Below, piece by piece: positions 23,907 through 32,259 of a stretch of DNA of 64,000 bases. How positions within the stretch are numbered: position 1 is the first letter of the stretch; each line of letters opens with the position of its first letter. Origin of the DNA: Tropicimonas marinistellae (lineage in GTDB: Bacteria > Pseudomonadota > Alphaproteobacteria > Rhodobacterales > Rhodobacteraceae); assembly GCF_001509585.1 (NCBI RefSeq), contig NZ_LNCI01000002.1, positions 248,001 through 312,000 of the forward strand. The letters run 5' to 3'. The notes under the pieces were generated by a model. That model was not told the DNA's origin. It saw only the letters and a program-made list of their open reading frames with translations, and ran no database searches. A program made the position numbers and the translations under genes.

Positions 23907-24796
23907 TGATGGTGTTCGATGCTGTCCTAGCTGCCGCCTGTCTCGTCGCCGCGGCGATGGCACTCTTTGCGCGCGACCGGATCGCCGCGGTCGCGGCCTT
24001 CTTGGTGATGGGGTTGCTGATCGCCCTTGCCTGGCTGCGCCTCGGCGCGCCGGATGTGGCGCTGGCCGAAGCGGCCATCGGCGCGGGCCTGACCGGCGCA
24101 CTGCTCCTGCGAAGCGCGCACCGCATTCCCGCGGCGCCGACAAAGCCGTTGCCTTCTGCGCAATGGCTCGGAGCCGGGGTGCTGTCGGTCGCGGTGGGCG
24201 GCGCGATCGTTTGGACCAGCATGAGCATCGGTGCCGCCCCGGCCTATCCGCCGCTCGTCGCCGTAGCAGTGCCGGAGAGCGGTGTGGAGAACCCGGTCAC
24301 CGCGGTCCTGCTCAATTTCCGCGCCTGGGACACGCTGCTGGAGATCGCCGTGCTGTTCGCGGCGCTCGCCGTCGTTGCCGTGGTCAAGCCGGTACGCCCG
24401 CGCATTGCGCCGCTCGGACCGCTGATGCTGCCCTTCGCCCGCGTGGTCCTGCCGCTGACCATCCTGCTGGCCGGCCATCTGCTGTGGCAGGGTGGCCATG
24501 CGCCCGGAGGCGCCTTTCAGGCCGGCGCGGTGCTGGCTGGCGGCGCCATCGCGCTCGGCTTGAGCGGGGCGGTTCGCCCGATCCGCTGGGGCCGGGCCGG
24601 GCTGGCGTGGCTCTCTATACTCGGTCTGGCCGCTTTCGCGGTCGCGGCCCTTGCCGCCGAACTGCTGACCGGCGCGCTGCTTGGCTATCCCGCGGGCGCC
24701 GCCAAGGCCTGGATCATCGCGATAGAGAGCGCGCTCACCCTCTCCATCGCCGCAACACTGCTGCTTCTCTTCTTTGGACCCGCCGAAAGACACTGA
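23903..24796 (+). CDS. mnhB: Fused MbhD/MbhE-MnhB antiporter subunit
   Basis: A 297-residue membrane protein joining three Mrp modules. Residues about 5-70 resemble MbhD/DUF4040 (LGAPDVALAEAAIGAGLTGA). Residues about 125-160 resemble the MbhE-like end of MrpA (LLNFRAWDTLLEIAVLFAAL). Residues about 175-295 are MnhB (FARVVLPLTILLAGHLLWQG, then GGHAPGGAFQAGAVLAGGAI). In classical Mrp operons the first two modules are the C-terminus of MrpA. Here they have been moved to MnhB, and the MrpA-like proteins of this operon are correspondingly shorter. Start GTG 23903 or ATG 23906. Confidence 0.88.
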   Translation: MMMVFDAVLAAACLVAAAMALFARDRIAAVAAFLVMGLLIALAWLRLGAPDVALAEAAIGAGLTGALLLRSAHRIPAAPTKPLPSAQWLGAGVLSVAVGGAIVWTSMSIGAAPAYPPLVAVAVPESGVENPVTAVLLNFRAWDTLLEIAVLFAALAVVAVVKPVRPRIAPLGPLMLPFARVVLPLTILLAGHLLWQGGHAPGGAFQAGAVLAGGAIALGLSGAVRPIRWGRAGLAWLSILGLAAFAVAALAAELLTGALLGYPAGAAKAWIIAIESALTLSIAATLLLLFFGPAERH

Positions 24797-24797
24797 T

Positions 24798-25073
24798 ATG
24801 ATTTCTGACTTCGCCTTCCTCCTCTCCGGAGCCGGATTGATCGGCCTTGCACTCTTCCGGCTGGCCACCAGCGCCGACCTGCTTATGCGGGTGCTGGGGC
24901 TGAATGTGCTCGCCATCGGCATCGCCATGGTGCTGCTGGTGGCGGCGCGTGGTGCGGCGGGAACGGACGCCGTGCCGCAAGCCTTCATCCTGACCGGCAT
25001 TGTCGTGTTGGTCGGTGTCACCGCCGCGCTTCTGGCGCTGGCCGAGCGGGTCGCGGAGGCACGCGATGAGTGA
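24798..25073 (+). CDS. mnhC: Mrp-type antiporter subunit C (NuoK-like)
   Basis: A 91-residue, three-helix homologue of NuoK of complex I and MnhC of antiporters. [20 protein letters not shown] and DAVPQAFILTGIVVLVGVTA contain the conserved helix-2 and helix-3 positions (PQALxLTxIVI-like). It starts at ATG 24798 one base after the mnhB stop and overlaps the following subunit by eight bases. Confidence 0.9.
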   Translation: MISDFAFLLSGAGLIGLALFRLATSADLLMRVLGLNVLAIGIAMVLLVAARGAAGTDAVPQAFILTGIVVLVGVTAALLALAERVAEARDE

Positions 25074-26475
25074 CATCTCGCTCATTGTGCTGTTGCCGCT
25101 TCTCGCGGCCGTGCTGACCGCGGCCCTGCCACCGCAGGCCGCCGCTGTCGGGGCCCTCGCCACCGCGCTCAACGCGCTCCTAGCGGCCAATCTCGGACGG
25201 CAGATCCTCCAGGGTGGCCCGGTCACCGAGGCAATCGGCGACTGGGCGGCGCCGCTCGGCATCGCCTTTGTCGCCGACGGCCTTGCCGGCGTCATGCTCG
25301 CCATGACCGCGATCGTCGGCCTCGCCGTCAGTCTGCAAGCCGCCGCGGGACCGGCGCGCGCGGGGTTCTGGCCGCTCTGGATGGCGACATTGGGCGCGCT
25401 CAACGGGCTGTTTCTCTCCTCGGATCTCTTCAACATCTATGTCGCCTTCGAGATCCTCGGGCTGGCGGCGGTGGGCCTGACCGCCCTGGCCGGTACGCGT
25501 GCCGCCCTGCGCGCCGCCTTCGACTACCTGACAGCCGGCCTCGTGGGCAGCCTGTTGGTGCTGCTCGGCATTGCGCTCAGCTATTCGGTGACCGGCCGGG
25601 TGGACATGGAGGCCGTCGTCCTGCTCACGCAGAGCGACACCGGCCGCATCGCCCTGGCGCTTATCGCCGCCGGGCTGGTCGTCAAGGCCGCGCTCTTTCC
25701 GCTGCACTTCTGGATGCCGGCCGCCCATTCCAGCGCCGCGCCTGCGGCCAGTGCGCTGCTGTCGGCGTTGGTGGTGAAGGGGGCGCTCTACCTCGTGCTC
25801 CGGCTCTCGCTGGAAGGTGGCGCGGGGACGGAGTTCCTGCGTAACACGCTGGCTGTCCTCGGCGCCGGTGGCATGCTCTGGGGGGCCTGGAACGCGCTGC
25901 GCGCCGAACGGCTGAAGCTGCTGGTCGCGCATTCAACCGTGGCCCAGATCGGCCTGATCGCGCTGGCCATCGGGGTGGCGGGCAATCCGTTTGAAACCGG
26001 CCTCTGGCAAGCGGCGGCGCTCCTGATGCTCTCGCATGCGCTGGCAAAGGCGGCGATGTTTCTCGCCGTGGGCCGGATAGCCGAAGCCCTCGGCCATGAC
26101 CGGATCTCCGGCCTGAACCGCGAGGAGCTGCGCCCGGGGCCGGCCGAGTTCGCCTTTGCCATCGCCGCGATCAGCCTCGTCGGCCTGCCGCCCACCGCCG
26201 GCTTCATCGGCAAATGGTTCCTGATCGAGGGGCTGATCGACGAAGGTGGCATCCACTGGATCGCGCTGATCCTGCTCGGCACCGCGCTATCGGCGGCCTA
26301 TCTCTCCCGCGTCGTCTCGCGCTGCCTGCGGGGCGGCCCGCATGTCGCGGCGACCGCGCAGCGCCCGCCCTGGCGCACCGGCGACGTCGCAGCCCTCGGT
26401 CTAGCCACAGGCGCCTTGCTGCTCGGGCTCGCCGCCGCCCTTCCCATCACGCTTCTGGAGACCCCGTTCGCATGA
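25066..26475 (+). CDS. mnhD: Proton-translocating antiporter subunit, MnhD/NuoN type (copy 1)
   Basis: A 469-residue membrane protein of the NuoL/M/N family with about 14 helices. The key Glu of helix 5 is in NIYVAFEILGLAAVGLTALA, the Lys of helix 7 in LIAAGLVVKAALFPLHFWMP and the broken-helix region in AHSSAAPAASALLSALVVKG. These residues carry protons in the family. It starts at ATG 25066 inside mnhC. It is one of three NuoL/M/N-like subunits in the operon; classical Mrp has two (A and D). Confidence 0.88.
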   Translation: MSDISLIVLLPLLAAVLTAALPPQAAAVGALATALNALLAANLGRQILQGGPVTEAIGDWAAPLGIAFVADGLAGVMLAMTAIVGLAVSLQAAAGPARAGFWPLWMATLGALNGLFLSSDLFNIYVAFEILGLAAVGLTALAGTRAALRAAFDYLTAGLVGSLLVLLGIALSYSVTGRVDMEAVVLLTQSDTGRIALALIAAGLVVKAALFPLHFWMPAAHSSAAPAASALLSALVVKGALYLVLRLSLEGGAGTEFLRNTLAVLGAGGMLWGAWNALRAERLKLLVAHSTVAQIGLIALAIGVAGNPFETGLWQAAALLMLSHALAKAAMFLAVGRIAEALGHDRISGLNREELRPGPAEFAFAIAAISLVGLPPTAGFIGKWFLIEGLIDEGGIHWIALILLGTALSAAYLSRVVSRCLRGGPHVAATAQRPPWRTGDVAALGLATGALLLGLAAALPITLLETPFA

Positions 26476-27944
26476 GTTCCGTTCTGCCCCTTGCCATCCT
26501 GATGACCTCCCTTGGCGTCGCGCCGGTCATCCTGATGATGCCGGACAGCGCCCGCCGTCTGCGCACCGGCTTTAACCTTGCCGCCGCATCGCTGAAGGTG
26601 GCGCTGGTCGCGTGGCTATCCTATGAGGTGGCACATGGCGCCAGCTTCGACCTCCGGCACAGCATCGCGCCGGGGCTGGAGCTGCACCTGCAGGCGGACG
26701 CGCTGTCGGTGCTCTTCCTCGCGCTCTCCTCCATCCTGTGGCTGCTGACGACGATCTATGCCGTGGGCTATCTCGAAGGCGGCACGGATCGCAGCCGCTT
26801 CTTCGGATTCTTCAGCCTCTGCGTCGCCTCCACCGTCGGCATCGCCATGGCCGGGAACCTCTTCACCTTCCTGGTCTTCTTCGAACTGCTGACGCTGGCG
26901 ACATGGCCGCTCGTGGTGCATCGCGGCACGTCCGAGGCGCACCGCGCCGGGCGGATCTATCTCGCCTACACGCTGGGCGGCGGGCTGGCGCTGACGCTGG
27001 GAACGATCTGGCTCTACGCGCTGGCGGGCGAGGTCGCTTTCGAACCGCGTGGCGTTCTGGGCGAGTTGCCCCAGACCGCGCCGCTGGCGCTTACCGCGAT
27101 CTTCGTGCTGCTGATCGCCGGCGTCGGGGTCAAGGCCGCGCTGGTGCCGCTGCATGGCTGGCTGCCGCTTTCCATGGTTGCGCCCGCACCTGTCAGCGCG
27201 CTCCTGCACGCGGTCGCGGTGGTCAAGGCCGGTGCCTTCGGCATTATGCGGATCGTCTACGACGTCTATGGCGTCGAGACCGTACAGGCGATGGGGCTCG
27301 CCGCGCCGCTCGCCGGGCTGGCCGCGCTCACGATCCTCTGGGGCTCGTTCCGCGCCCTGACGCAGGACGACCTGAAGAAGCGTCTTGCCTATTCGACCGT
27401 CAGCCAGGTGAGCTACATCACGCTCGGCGTTGCGCTGATCTCGCCGGTGGCGGCCATCGGCGGGCTTGCGCATCTGGTGCATCAGGGGATCATGAAGATC
27501 ACCCTTTTCCTCGCTGCCGGTAATTTCGCCGAAGGCGAGGGCGTGAAGACCGTGCGCGCGATGGATGGCATGGGCCAGCGCATGCCCGGCGCAATGCTCG
27601 CCTTCACCGTCGGCGCGCTTGGCATGATCGGCATCCCGCCACTGGCTGGCTTCGTGAGCAAGTGGTATCTCGGCGCCGGCGGCCTCGATGCCGGCCAACC
27701 GATGGTGATCGCGCTGCTCGCTGGCTCCAGCCTGCTCAACGCCGCCTATTTCCTGCCGATCCTCTATCGCGGCTGGTTCTGCCCGGTTCCCGAAGGCGCC
27801 ACGCCCGGCCGCCGTCTTGGCTGGATGCTCGCCATTCCGCCCGCCACCACGGCCACGCTGGTTCTTGCTGCCGGTCTGCTGGCCAGCGCACCCTTCAGCC
27901 CGCTCGGCTGGACCCGATTCATCGTTTCCCTGGAGTATCTATGA
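26472..27944 (+). CDS. Proton-translocating antiporter subunit, NuoM/MnhD type (copy 2)
   Basis: A 490-residue NuoL/M/N-family protein. Channel motifs are FTFLVFFELLTLATWPLVVH (helix-5 Glu), IAGVGVKAALVPLHGWLPLS (helix-7 Lys) and APAPVSALLHAVAVVKAGAF (broken helix and second Lys). A third Lys/His region is LAHLVHQGIMKITLFLAAGN. All proton-path residues appear intact, so it should be active. ATG 26472 overlaps the previous stop codon. It is nearer to NuoM/MbhH-like subunits than the copy at 25066. Confidence 0.87.
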   Translation: MSSVLPLAILMTSLGVAPVILMMPDSARRLRTGFNLAAASLKVALVAWLSYEVAHGASFDLRHSIAPGLELHLQADALSVLFLALSSILWLLTTIYAVGYLEGGTDRSRFFGFFSLCVASTVGIAMAGNLFTFLVFFELLTLATWPLVVHRGTSEAHRAGRIYLAYTLGGGLALTLGTIWLYALAGEVAFEPRGVLGELPQTAPLALTAIFVLLIAGVGVKAALVPLHGWLPLSMVAPAPVSALLHAVAVVKAGAFGIMRIVYDVYGVETVQAMGLAAPLAGLAALTILWGSFRALTQDDLKKRLAYSTVSQVSYITLGVALISPVAAIGGLAHLVHQGIMKITLFLAAGNFAEGEGVKTVRAMDGMGQRMPGAMLAFTVGALGMIGIPPLAGFVSKWYLGAGGLDAGQPMVIALLAGSSLLNAAYFLPILYRGWFCPVPEGATPGRRLGWMLAIPPATTATLVLAAGLLASAPFSPLGWTRFIVSLEYL

Positions 27945-29638
27945 TCGCCCTTCCGCTTTGGCTCGTCCCCGCCGCGCCGCTCGCGCTGCTTGTCCTGTTC
28001 GCCCTGCCGCAGGCGCGCGACGCGTTGCGCACCCTGCTGCCCCTTGCGGCGCTGCCGGCGCTGTTGGCCGCACTTGCCGCGCCCAGCCCGATGCCGGTCC
28101 GGCTCGACTGGCTGCTTCTCGGCGCCGAGTTTGCACTGACCGATATTGGTGCGGCTTTCCTCTTCTTCACCGCAGCCCTATGGGGACTTGCGGGCTGGCA
28201 AGCGCTGCGGCTTCTGGCCGACGACCCGCATCGCGATCGCTTCCTCGCCTGTTTCCTACTGGCCATGAGCGGTAATTTCGGCCTGCTCATCGCGCAGGAC
28301 ATGGCCTCCTTCTATAGCTTCTTCTCGATGATGAGCCTCGCGTCCTGGGGCCTCGTCCTGCATGGCGGTGGCGTGGCACAGCGCTTTGCCGGAAAGATCT
28401 ATATCGCCTTTGCCGTCGCAGGGGAGGTCGCACTCTTCGCCGGGCTTGCCATGGGTGCCTTCGCCACCGGAGAGCTTGCCTTGTCCGCGATGGGCGGGGA
28501 GGGCGTGCCGCCGTTGGCCGTGGCCCTGGCCGCAGGCGGGTTGCTCGTCAAGCTGGGCGCTGTCCCGCTGCATCTGTGGCTGCCCCTGGCGCATTCCGCA
28601 GCGCCCGCCCCGGCCAGCGCCGTGCTCTCAGGTGCCATGCTCAAGGCCGGCCTCTTCGGTCTGATGATCGTGCTGCCGCTTGGCGACGCTGCATGGCCCG
28701 CGGCCGCAGCCACACTGGCCGCAATGGCGCTGGCCGGGTTGGTCTTGGCTCCTGCCCTGGGGCTGGTGCAGGGCGATCCGAAATCCGTCCTCGCCTATTC
28801 GAGCATCGGCCAAATGAGCCTGATGGCACTCGGTCTCGCGGCGGCTCTCGCTGCGCCCGAAAGCTGGTCGCTGATCGCCCCGGCATTGATCCTGCTCGCG
28901 ACGGTCCACGCCTTTGCCAAGGCTGGGCTCTTCCTCGGCGTGCCTGCTGTCTGGGCGTCTCCGCGGGGCGCTACCCGGCGTGCCATCTTGTTGACACTGG
29001 CCCTACCGGCACTCGCGCTGGCCGGACTTCCGGGAACGGGTGGGTTTTCCGCCAAGGACGCCCTGAAATCGGCCCTTGTGGACATGCCGCAAGGGTGGAT
29101 GCTGTGGCTCGCCCCGGCGCTCATTCTTGCCAGTCTCGGCACAGCGCTGCTGATGATACGCGCGCTCTTGCTTCTTGGGTCGGCCGAACACAAACCCTCC
29201 GTGCCGCCCGATGCGATCCTGCCATGGTTTGGGCTTGTCCTTCTCTCCGGGGCCGGCCTTTCGCTTGCGCCGGTGAGCGTTGTTGCGTCCGCGTCCATCA
29301 AGCTCGCCGATTTTCTGCCCGTCGCAATGGCCGTAGTCTTTGCTTTGGCCGCGCTCGTGCTGACACGCGCCACGCGCTTGCGGGTTGATCCGCCGGCGCC
29401 CGGAGAACTGCTCGGGGTGTTCCGCCGTGAACCCGAACCCGAGCCCCTGCTGGCCCTGCCGCCACCGCCGCGCAACTCCCGTGGTCTTGTCCTGCGCCGC
29501 GGCCGCCTTAGCGTTGCACGGCCTGAGCAAGGGTCGCTGGCAATTCTTGGCATGACCGCTGCTCTTGCTCTCTTCGCGCTCTTGCCGGAACCGGCGGCCG
29601 AGCCGCCGGGCAATCCACCTGAGATCACCGGACCATGA
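27941..29638 (+). CDS. Proton-translocating antiporter subunit, NuoL/MrpA N-terminal type (copy 3)
   Basis: A 565-residue member of the same channel family. Motifs are weaker: the helix-5 region reads SFYSFFSMMSLASWGLVLHG, where the usual Glu is replaced by Ser/Met, while helix 7 keeps Lys (AAGGLLVKLGAVPLHLWLPL) and the broken helix APAPASAVLSGAMLKAGLFG is present. About 130 extra C-terminal residues include a Pro/Glu-rich linker (REPEPEPLLALPPPPR) and a last helix. It ends exactly where the convergent LysR gene ends. The missing Glu suggests a structural or partly inactive channel. Confidence 0.85.
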   Translation: MIALPLWLVPAAPLALLVLFALPQARDALRTLLPLAALPALLAALAAPSPMPVRLDWLLLGAEFALTDIGAAFLFFTAALWGLAGWQALRLLADDPHRDRFLACFLLAMSGNFGLLIAQDMASFYSFFSMMSLASWGLVLHGGGVAQRFAGKIYIAFAVAGEVALFAGLAMGAFATGELALSAMGGEGVPPLAVALAAGGLLVKLGAVPLHLWLPLAHSAAPAPASAVLSGAMLKAGLFGLMIVLPLGDAAWPAAAATLAAMALAGLVLAPALGLVQGDPKSVLAYSSIGQMSLMALGLAAALAAPESWSLIAPALILLATVHAFAKAGLFLGVPAVWASPRGATRRAILLTLALPALALAGLPGTGGFSAKDALKSALVDMPQGWMLWLAPALILASLGTALLMIRALLLLGSAEHKPSVPPDAILPWFGLVLLSGAGLSLAPVSVVASASIKLADFLPVAMAVVFALAALVLTRATRLRVDPPAPGELLGVFRREPEPEPLLALPPPPRNSRGLVLRRGRLSVARPEQGSLAILGMTAALALFALLPEPAAEPPGNPPEITGP

Positions 29639-30508
29639 TTAAAGGTTCGCCTCGATCAACTGCCGTACCAAGGGATTGGGGAAACGGCGCGGGAAGGTCA
29701 TCGCCCAGAACCGCTCCGTCAACCCGGTTGTCTCGGCATGCTCGACCAATCGCCCCGAGGCCAATTCGTCTGCGACAACGACCGGAGGCACCAGCGCAAC
29801 GCCCATATCCGCCCTGACCATCAGGCGCATCATCGCCATGTCCTCGATCTCCGCAGCGATTTGGCAATGCGCGCCGAGCCGGTTTGCCAGCGCGTCGAAC
29901 CCGGTGCGAATCTCGGAGCCCCGCGCCGGTAGGACGATGGGCTCGCGGCCCAAGACATCGGCAAGGCTACCGGCCATGCGCACTGAACTGCCGACGATCG
30001 AGATCGGTTGTTCCGAGATCAGATGTGCCTCGATGCGCCCCAGTGCGTCGTCAGGAGGCGGTGTCGTTCCTAGGATCACGTCGAGCGCATGGGCGCGCAG
30101 GCCTTCGAGCAATTCTCCCAGCCTTCCGGAGCGCAGCACTAGGTCGGTGTCGCTTCGCCCGACAAGCGGCGCCAGAAAGCGCATCTGGAAGTTCCGCGAC
30201 AACGTAGCTTCGGCCCCAACGCGGAAGGCCCGCCGCACTTGTCCGGTCTGTCCCAGCGTGTCTACCAGATCGCGTCCGGCTGCAAAGATCGCGTCGGCAT
30301 GTTCAAGGGTGATCCGGCCAGCTTCGGTCAGGTGCAAAGCGCGCCCGCGTCGCTCGAACAGGTCATGGCCCAGTCGAGCCTCCAGCGCCCGAACCTGGGT
30401 GGAAAGCGCAGATTGCGACAGGTTCAGCAGGTCTGCTGCGCGCGTCAGGTTCCCCTCATGCGCCACGGCGTGGAAATAGCGCAGGTGGTTGTAGTTCAGA
30501 TTGGCCAT
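29639..30508 (-). CDS. LysR-family regulator, NhaR-like
   Basis: A 289-residue LysR regulator. The N-terminus MANLNYNHLRYFHAVAHEGN with HTH AADLLNLSQSALSTQVRALE is very like NhaR, the sodium-responsive activator of antiporter genes. The co-inducer domain fills residues 90-289. It lies between the antiporter operon (convergent, stop codons abutting) and dabBA (divergent, 98 bases). It is therefore the likely regulator of dabBA and perhaps of the antiporter. An 8-bp inverted repeat in the divergent gap (30527-30585) may be its site. ATG 30506-30508. Confidence 0.92.
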   Translation of the reverse strand: MANLNYNHLRYFHAVAHEGNLTRAADLLNLSQSALSTQVRALEARLGHDLFERRGRALHLTEAGRITLEHADAIFAAGRDLVDTLGQTGQVRRAFRVGAEATLSRNFQMRFLAPLVGRSDTDLVLRSGRLGELLEGLRAHALDVILGTTPPPDDALGRIEAHLISEQPISIVGSSVRMAGSLADVLGREPIVLPARGSEIRTGFDALANRLGAHCQIAAEIEDMAMMRLMVRADMGVALVPPVVVADELASGRLVEHAETTGLTERFWAMTFPRRFPNPLVRQLIEANL

Positions 30509-30526
30509 CGTTCACCTGAATAGAAC

Positions 30527-30585
30527 GTTTCGTCCTAATCATTGTATTTTTCATTGGATCGCGCGTCCACCATAACCGACGAAAC
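30527..30585. promoter_or_regulatory. Inverted repeat in the lysR-dabB divergent promoter
   Basis: GTTTCGTC (30527-30534) is the exact reverse complement of GACGAAAC (30578-30585), 43 bases apart, in the 98-base gap between the LysR gene and dabB. Distances of this size suit a LysR tetramer bending DNA between an autoregulatory and an activation half-site. Assignment is inference. Confidence 0.38.
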
Positions 30586-30606
30586 CATTGCCGAAGGAGA
30601 CGCCCC

Positions 30607-32256
30607 GTGAACGCCGTCCTGCTCTTGTTGCTCGCCCCGTTGGCTGTTCTGATCGCGGGCGCAGTGCGGTTCCGGGAAACCCGCATGCCCGACCGCCCGC
30701 CGCGCGGGCCGGAAAGTGCCGCACTGGTTGCATTCGGCTTGTCCGTGATCGCTGCCGCAACGCTGCCGTTGACCGGCTCGATCACGTCTCCGGTGCTGGG
30801 CTTCGGAGAGATTGGCTTCTCGGTACGGCTCGACATCGTCTCGGTGGTCATGTTGCTGCTCACCAGCGGGTTGGCCTGGGTCATCCTGCGTTTCTCTGCA
30901 ACCCACCTGCAAGGCGAGCGGAAGGAAGGGCATTTCACAGGCTGGCTAAGTGTGACGCTTGCGGGCGTGATGTTACTTGTTTCTGCCGGCCACCTTGCGC
31001 AGCTCGTGCTGGGATGGGCGCTGACCGGCATCGGTGTGAATCGGTTGCTGATTTTCTATCCCGAGCGCGCCGGAGCACGGCGAGCCGCGCGTAAGAAGAT
31101 GCTCGTGGCGCGCTGCGCGGATTTCGCCTTGGTCGCGGCGGCAGGTTTGCTGGTGATTGCCTTCGGCACGTCCGAGATCGCAGCGATTGCCGAAGCTGCG
31201 CGCAGCGGCGATCTACCGCTCGCGGCCGTCGCTGCCGCCGGTTTTCTCGCACTTGCCGCGATCCTCAAGTCGGCTCTATTGCCAGCGCATGGCTGGTTGA
31301 CCGAGGTCATGGAGGCACCCACGCCAGTCTCGGCGCTGCTTCATGCCGGGGTGGTCAATGCAGGCGGTTTCCTTCTGATCCGCTTCGCAGACGTCATGCT
31401 TGGCGCGCCGGCCATACTTGCGGCGCTCGTATTGATCGGTGGCCTCTCGGCGCTGATCGGTGCGCTGGTAATGCTCACGCAACCGGCGGCAAAAACGGCG
31501 TTGGCCTGGTCCACCATTTCGCAGATGGGGTTCATGGTGCTCCAATGCGGCTTCGGCCTGTTCGCCCTCGCGCTGCTTCATGTCGTTGCACACTCGCTTT
31601 ACAAGGCACACGCCTTCCTGACCGCTGCCGATGCGGCGAAAACCGTGCAAGCTGCGCGTCGCCTCGGACCGGTCGCGATCCCGGGCGCCCGGGCCGTGGG
31701 GCGCGCCATGGGCATTGCGCTGGCGATCTACGTTTTGGTCGGACTGCCGCTCGGGCTTGTTGAAAAGTCGCCACAGGCGGTTGCCCTTGGGGCGATCCTC
31801 GTTCTTGGCATCGCCTATCTCGTGGCCCAGGGACTGGCCGACGAGGCCCCCCGCGCGCTTGGTGTGGCGACGGCCCGTGCCTCGGCACTTTTCGCAACTG
31901 GCTATTTCGCCTTCCAGTGGTTGGCCAATGCAATGACCGCCGGCGCCCTGCCTCCGACTCCGGTGGCAGGTCCGCTGGAATGGGCAATGATCGCACTCAC
32001 CGTCGCGAGTTTCGGTGCCTTGGCGGTGGTGCAGGCATTGTTGCCGGCCTGGTCCGCGCATCCGGCCGCCCGCGGCCTACGCATCCACCTTGCAAATGGC
32101 CTTTACCTCAATGCCCTGACAGATCGTCTGGTCGGAGCCTGGGCCAAGATACCGGTCCCGGTCCCGATTTCCCCCGTAATCGACGCGCCCGGCACGCAAT
32201 TGCCTGCCGATCCCATCCCCAAGCGTTCAAATGCCAAGAAACCTGTGGAGGTCTAA
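30607..32256 (+). CDS. dabB: DabB: proton-conducting subunit of the DAB inorganic carbon transporter
   Basis: A 549-residue NuoL-type membrane protein that pairs with DabA. It shows helix-5 region LVLGWALTGIGVNRLLIFYP with Arg and Lys after it, helix-7 Lys in LALAAILKSALLPAHGWLTE and broken helix APTPVSALLHAGVVNAGGFL. In DAB systems DabB is thought to pass H+ (or Na+) down its gradient to drive CO2 hydration by DabA. The start is GTG 30607 with GAAGGAGAC upstream; dabA begins three bases after its stop. The C-terminal Lys-rich tail is cytoplasmic. Confidence 0.9.
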   Translation: MNAVLLLLLAPLAVLIAGAVRFRETRMPDRPPRGPESAALVAFGLSVIAAATLPLTGSITSPVLGFGEIGFSVRLDIVSVVMLLLTSGLAWVILRFSATHLQGERKEGHFTGWLSVTLAGVMLLVSAGHLAQLVLGWALTGIGVNRLLIFYPERAGARRAARKKMLVARCADFALVAAAGLLVIAFGTSEIAAIAEAARSGDLPLAAVAAAGFLALAAILKSALLPAHGWLTEVMEAPTPVSALLHAGVVNAGGFLLIRFADVMLGAPAILAALVLIGGLSALIGALVMLTQPAAKTALAWSTISQMGFMVLQCGFGLFALALLHVVAHSLYKAHAFLTAADAAKTVQAARRLGPVAIPGARAVGRAMGIALAIYVLVGLPLGLVEKSPQAVALGAILVLGIAYLVAQGLADEAPRALGVATARASALFATGYFAFQWLANAMTAGALPPTPVAGPLEWAMIALTVASFGALAVVQALLPAWSAHPAARGLRIHLANGLYLNALTDRLVGAWAKIPVPVPISPVIDAPGTQLPADPIPKRSNAKKPVEV

Positions 32257-32259
32257 GAG

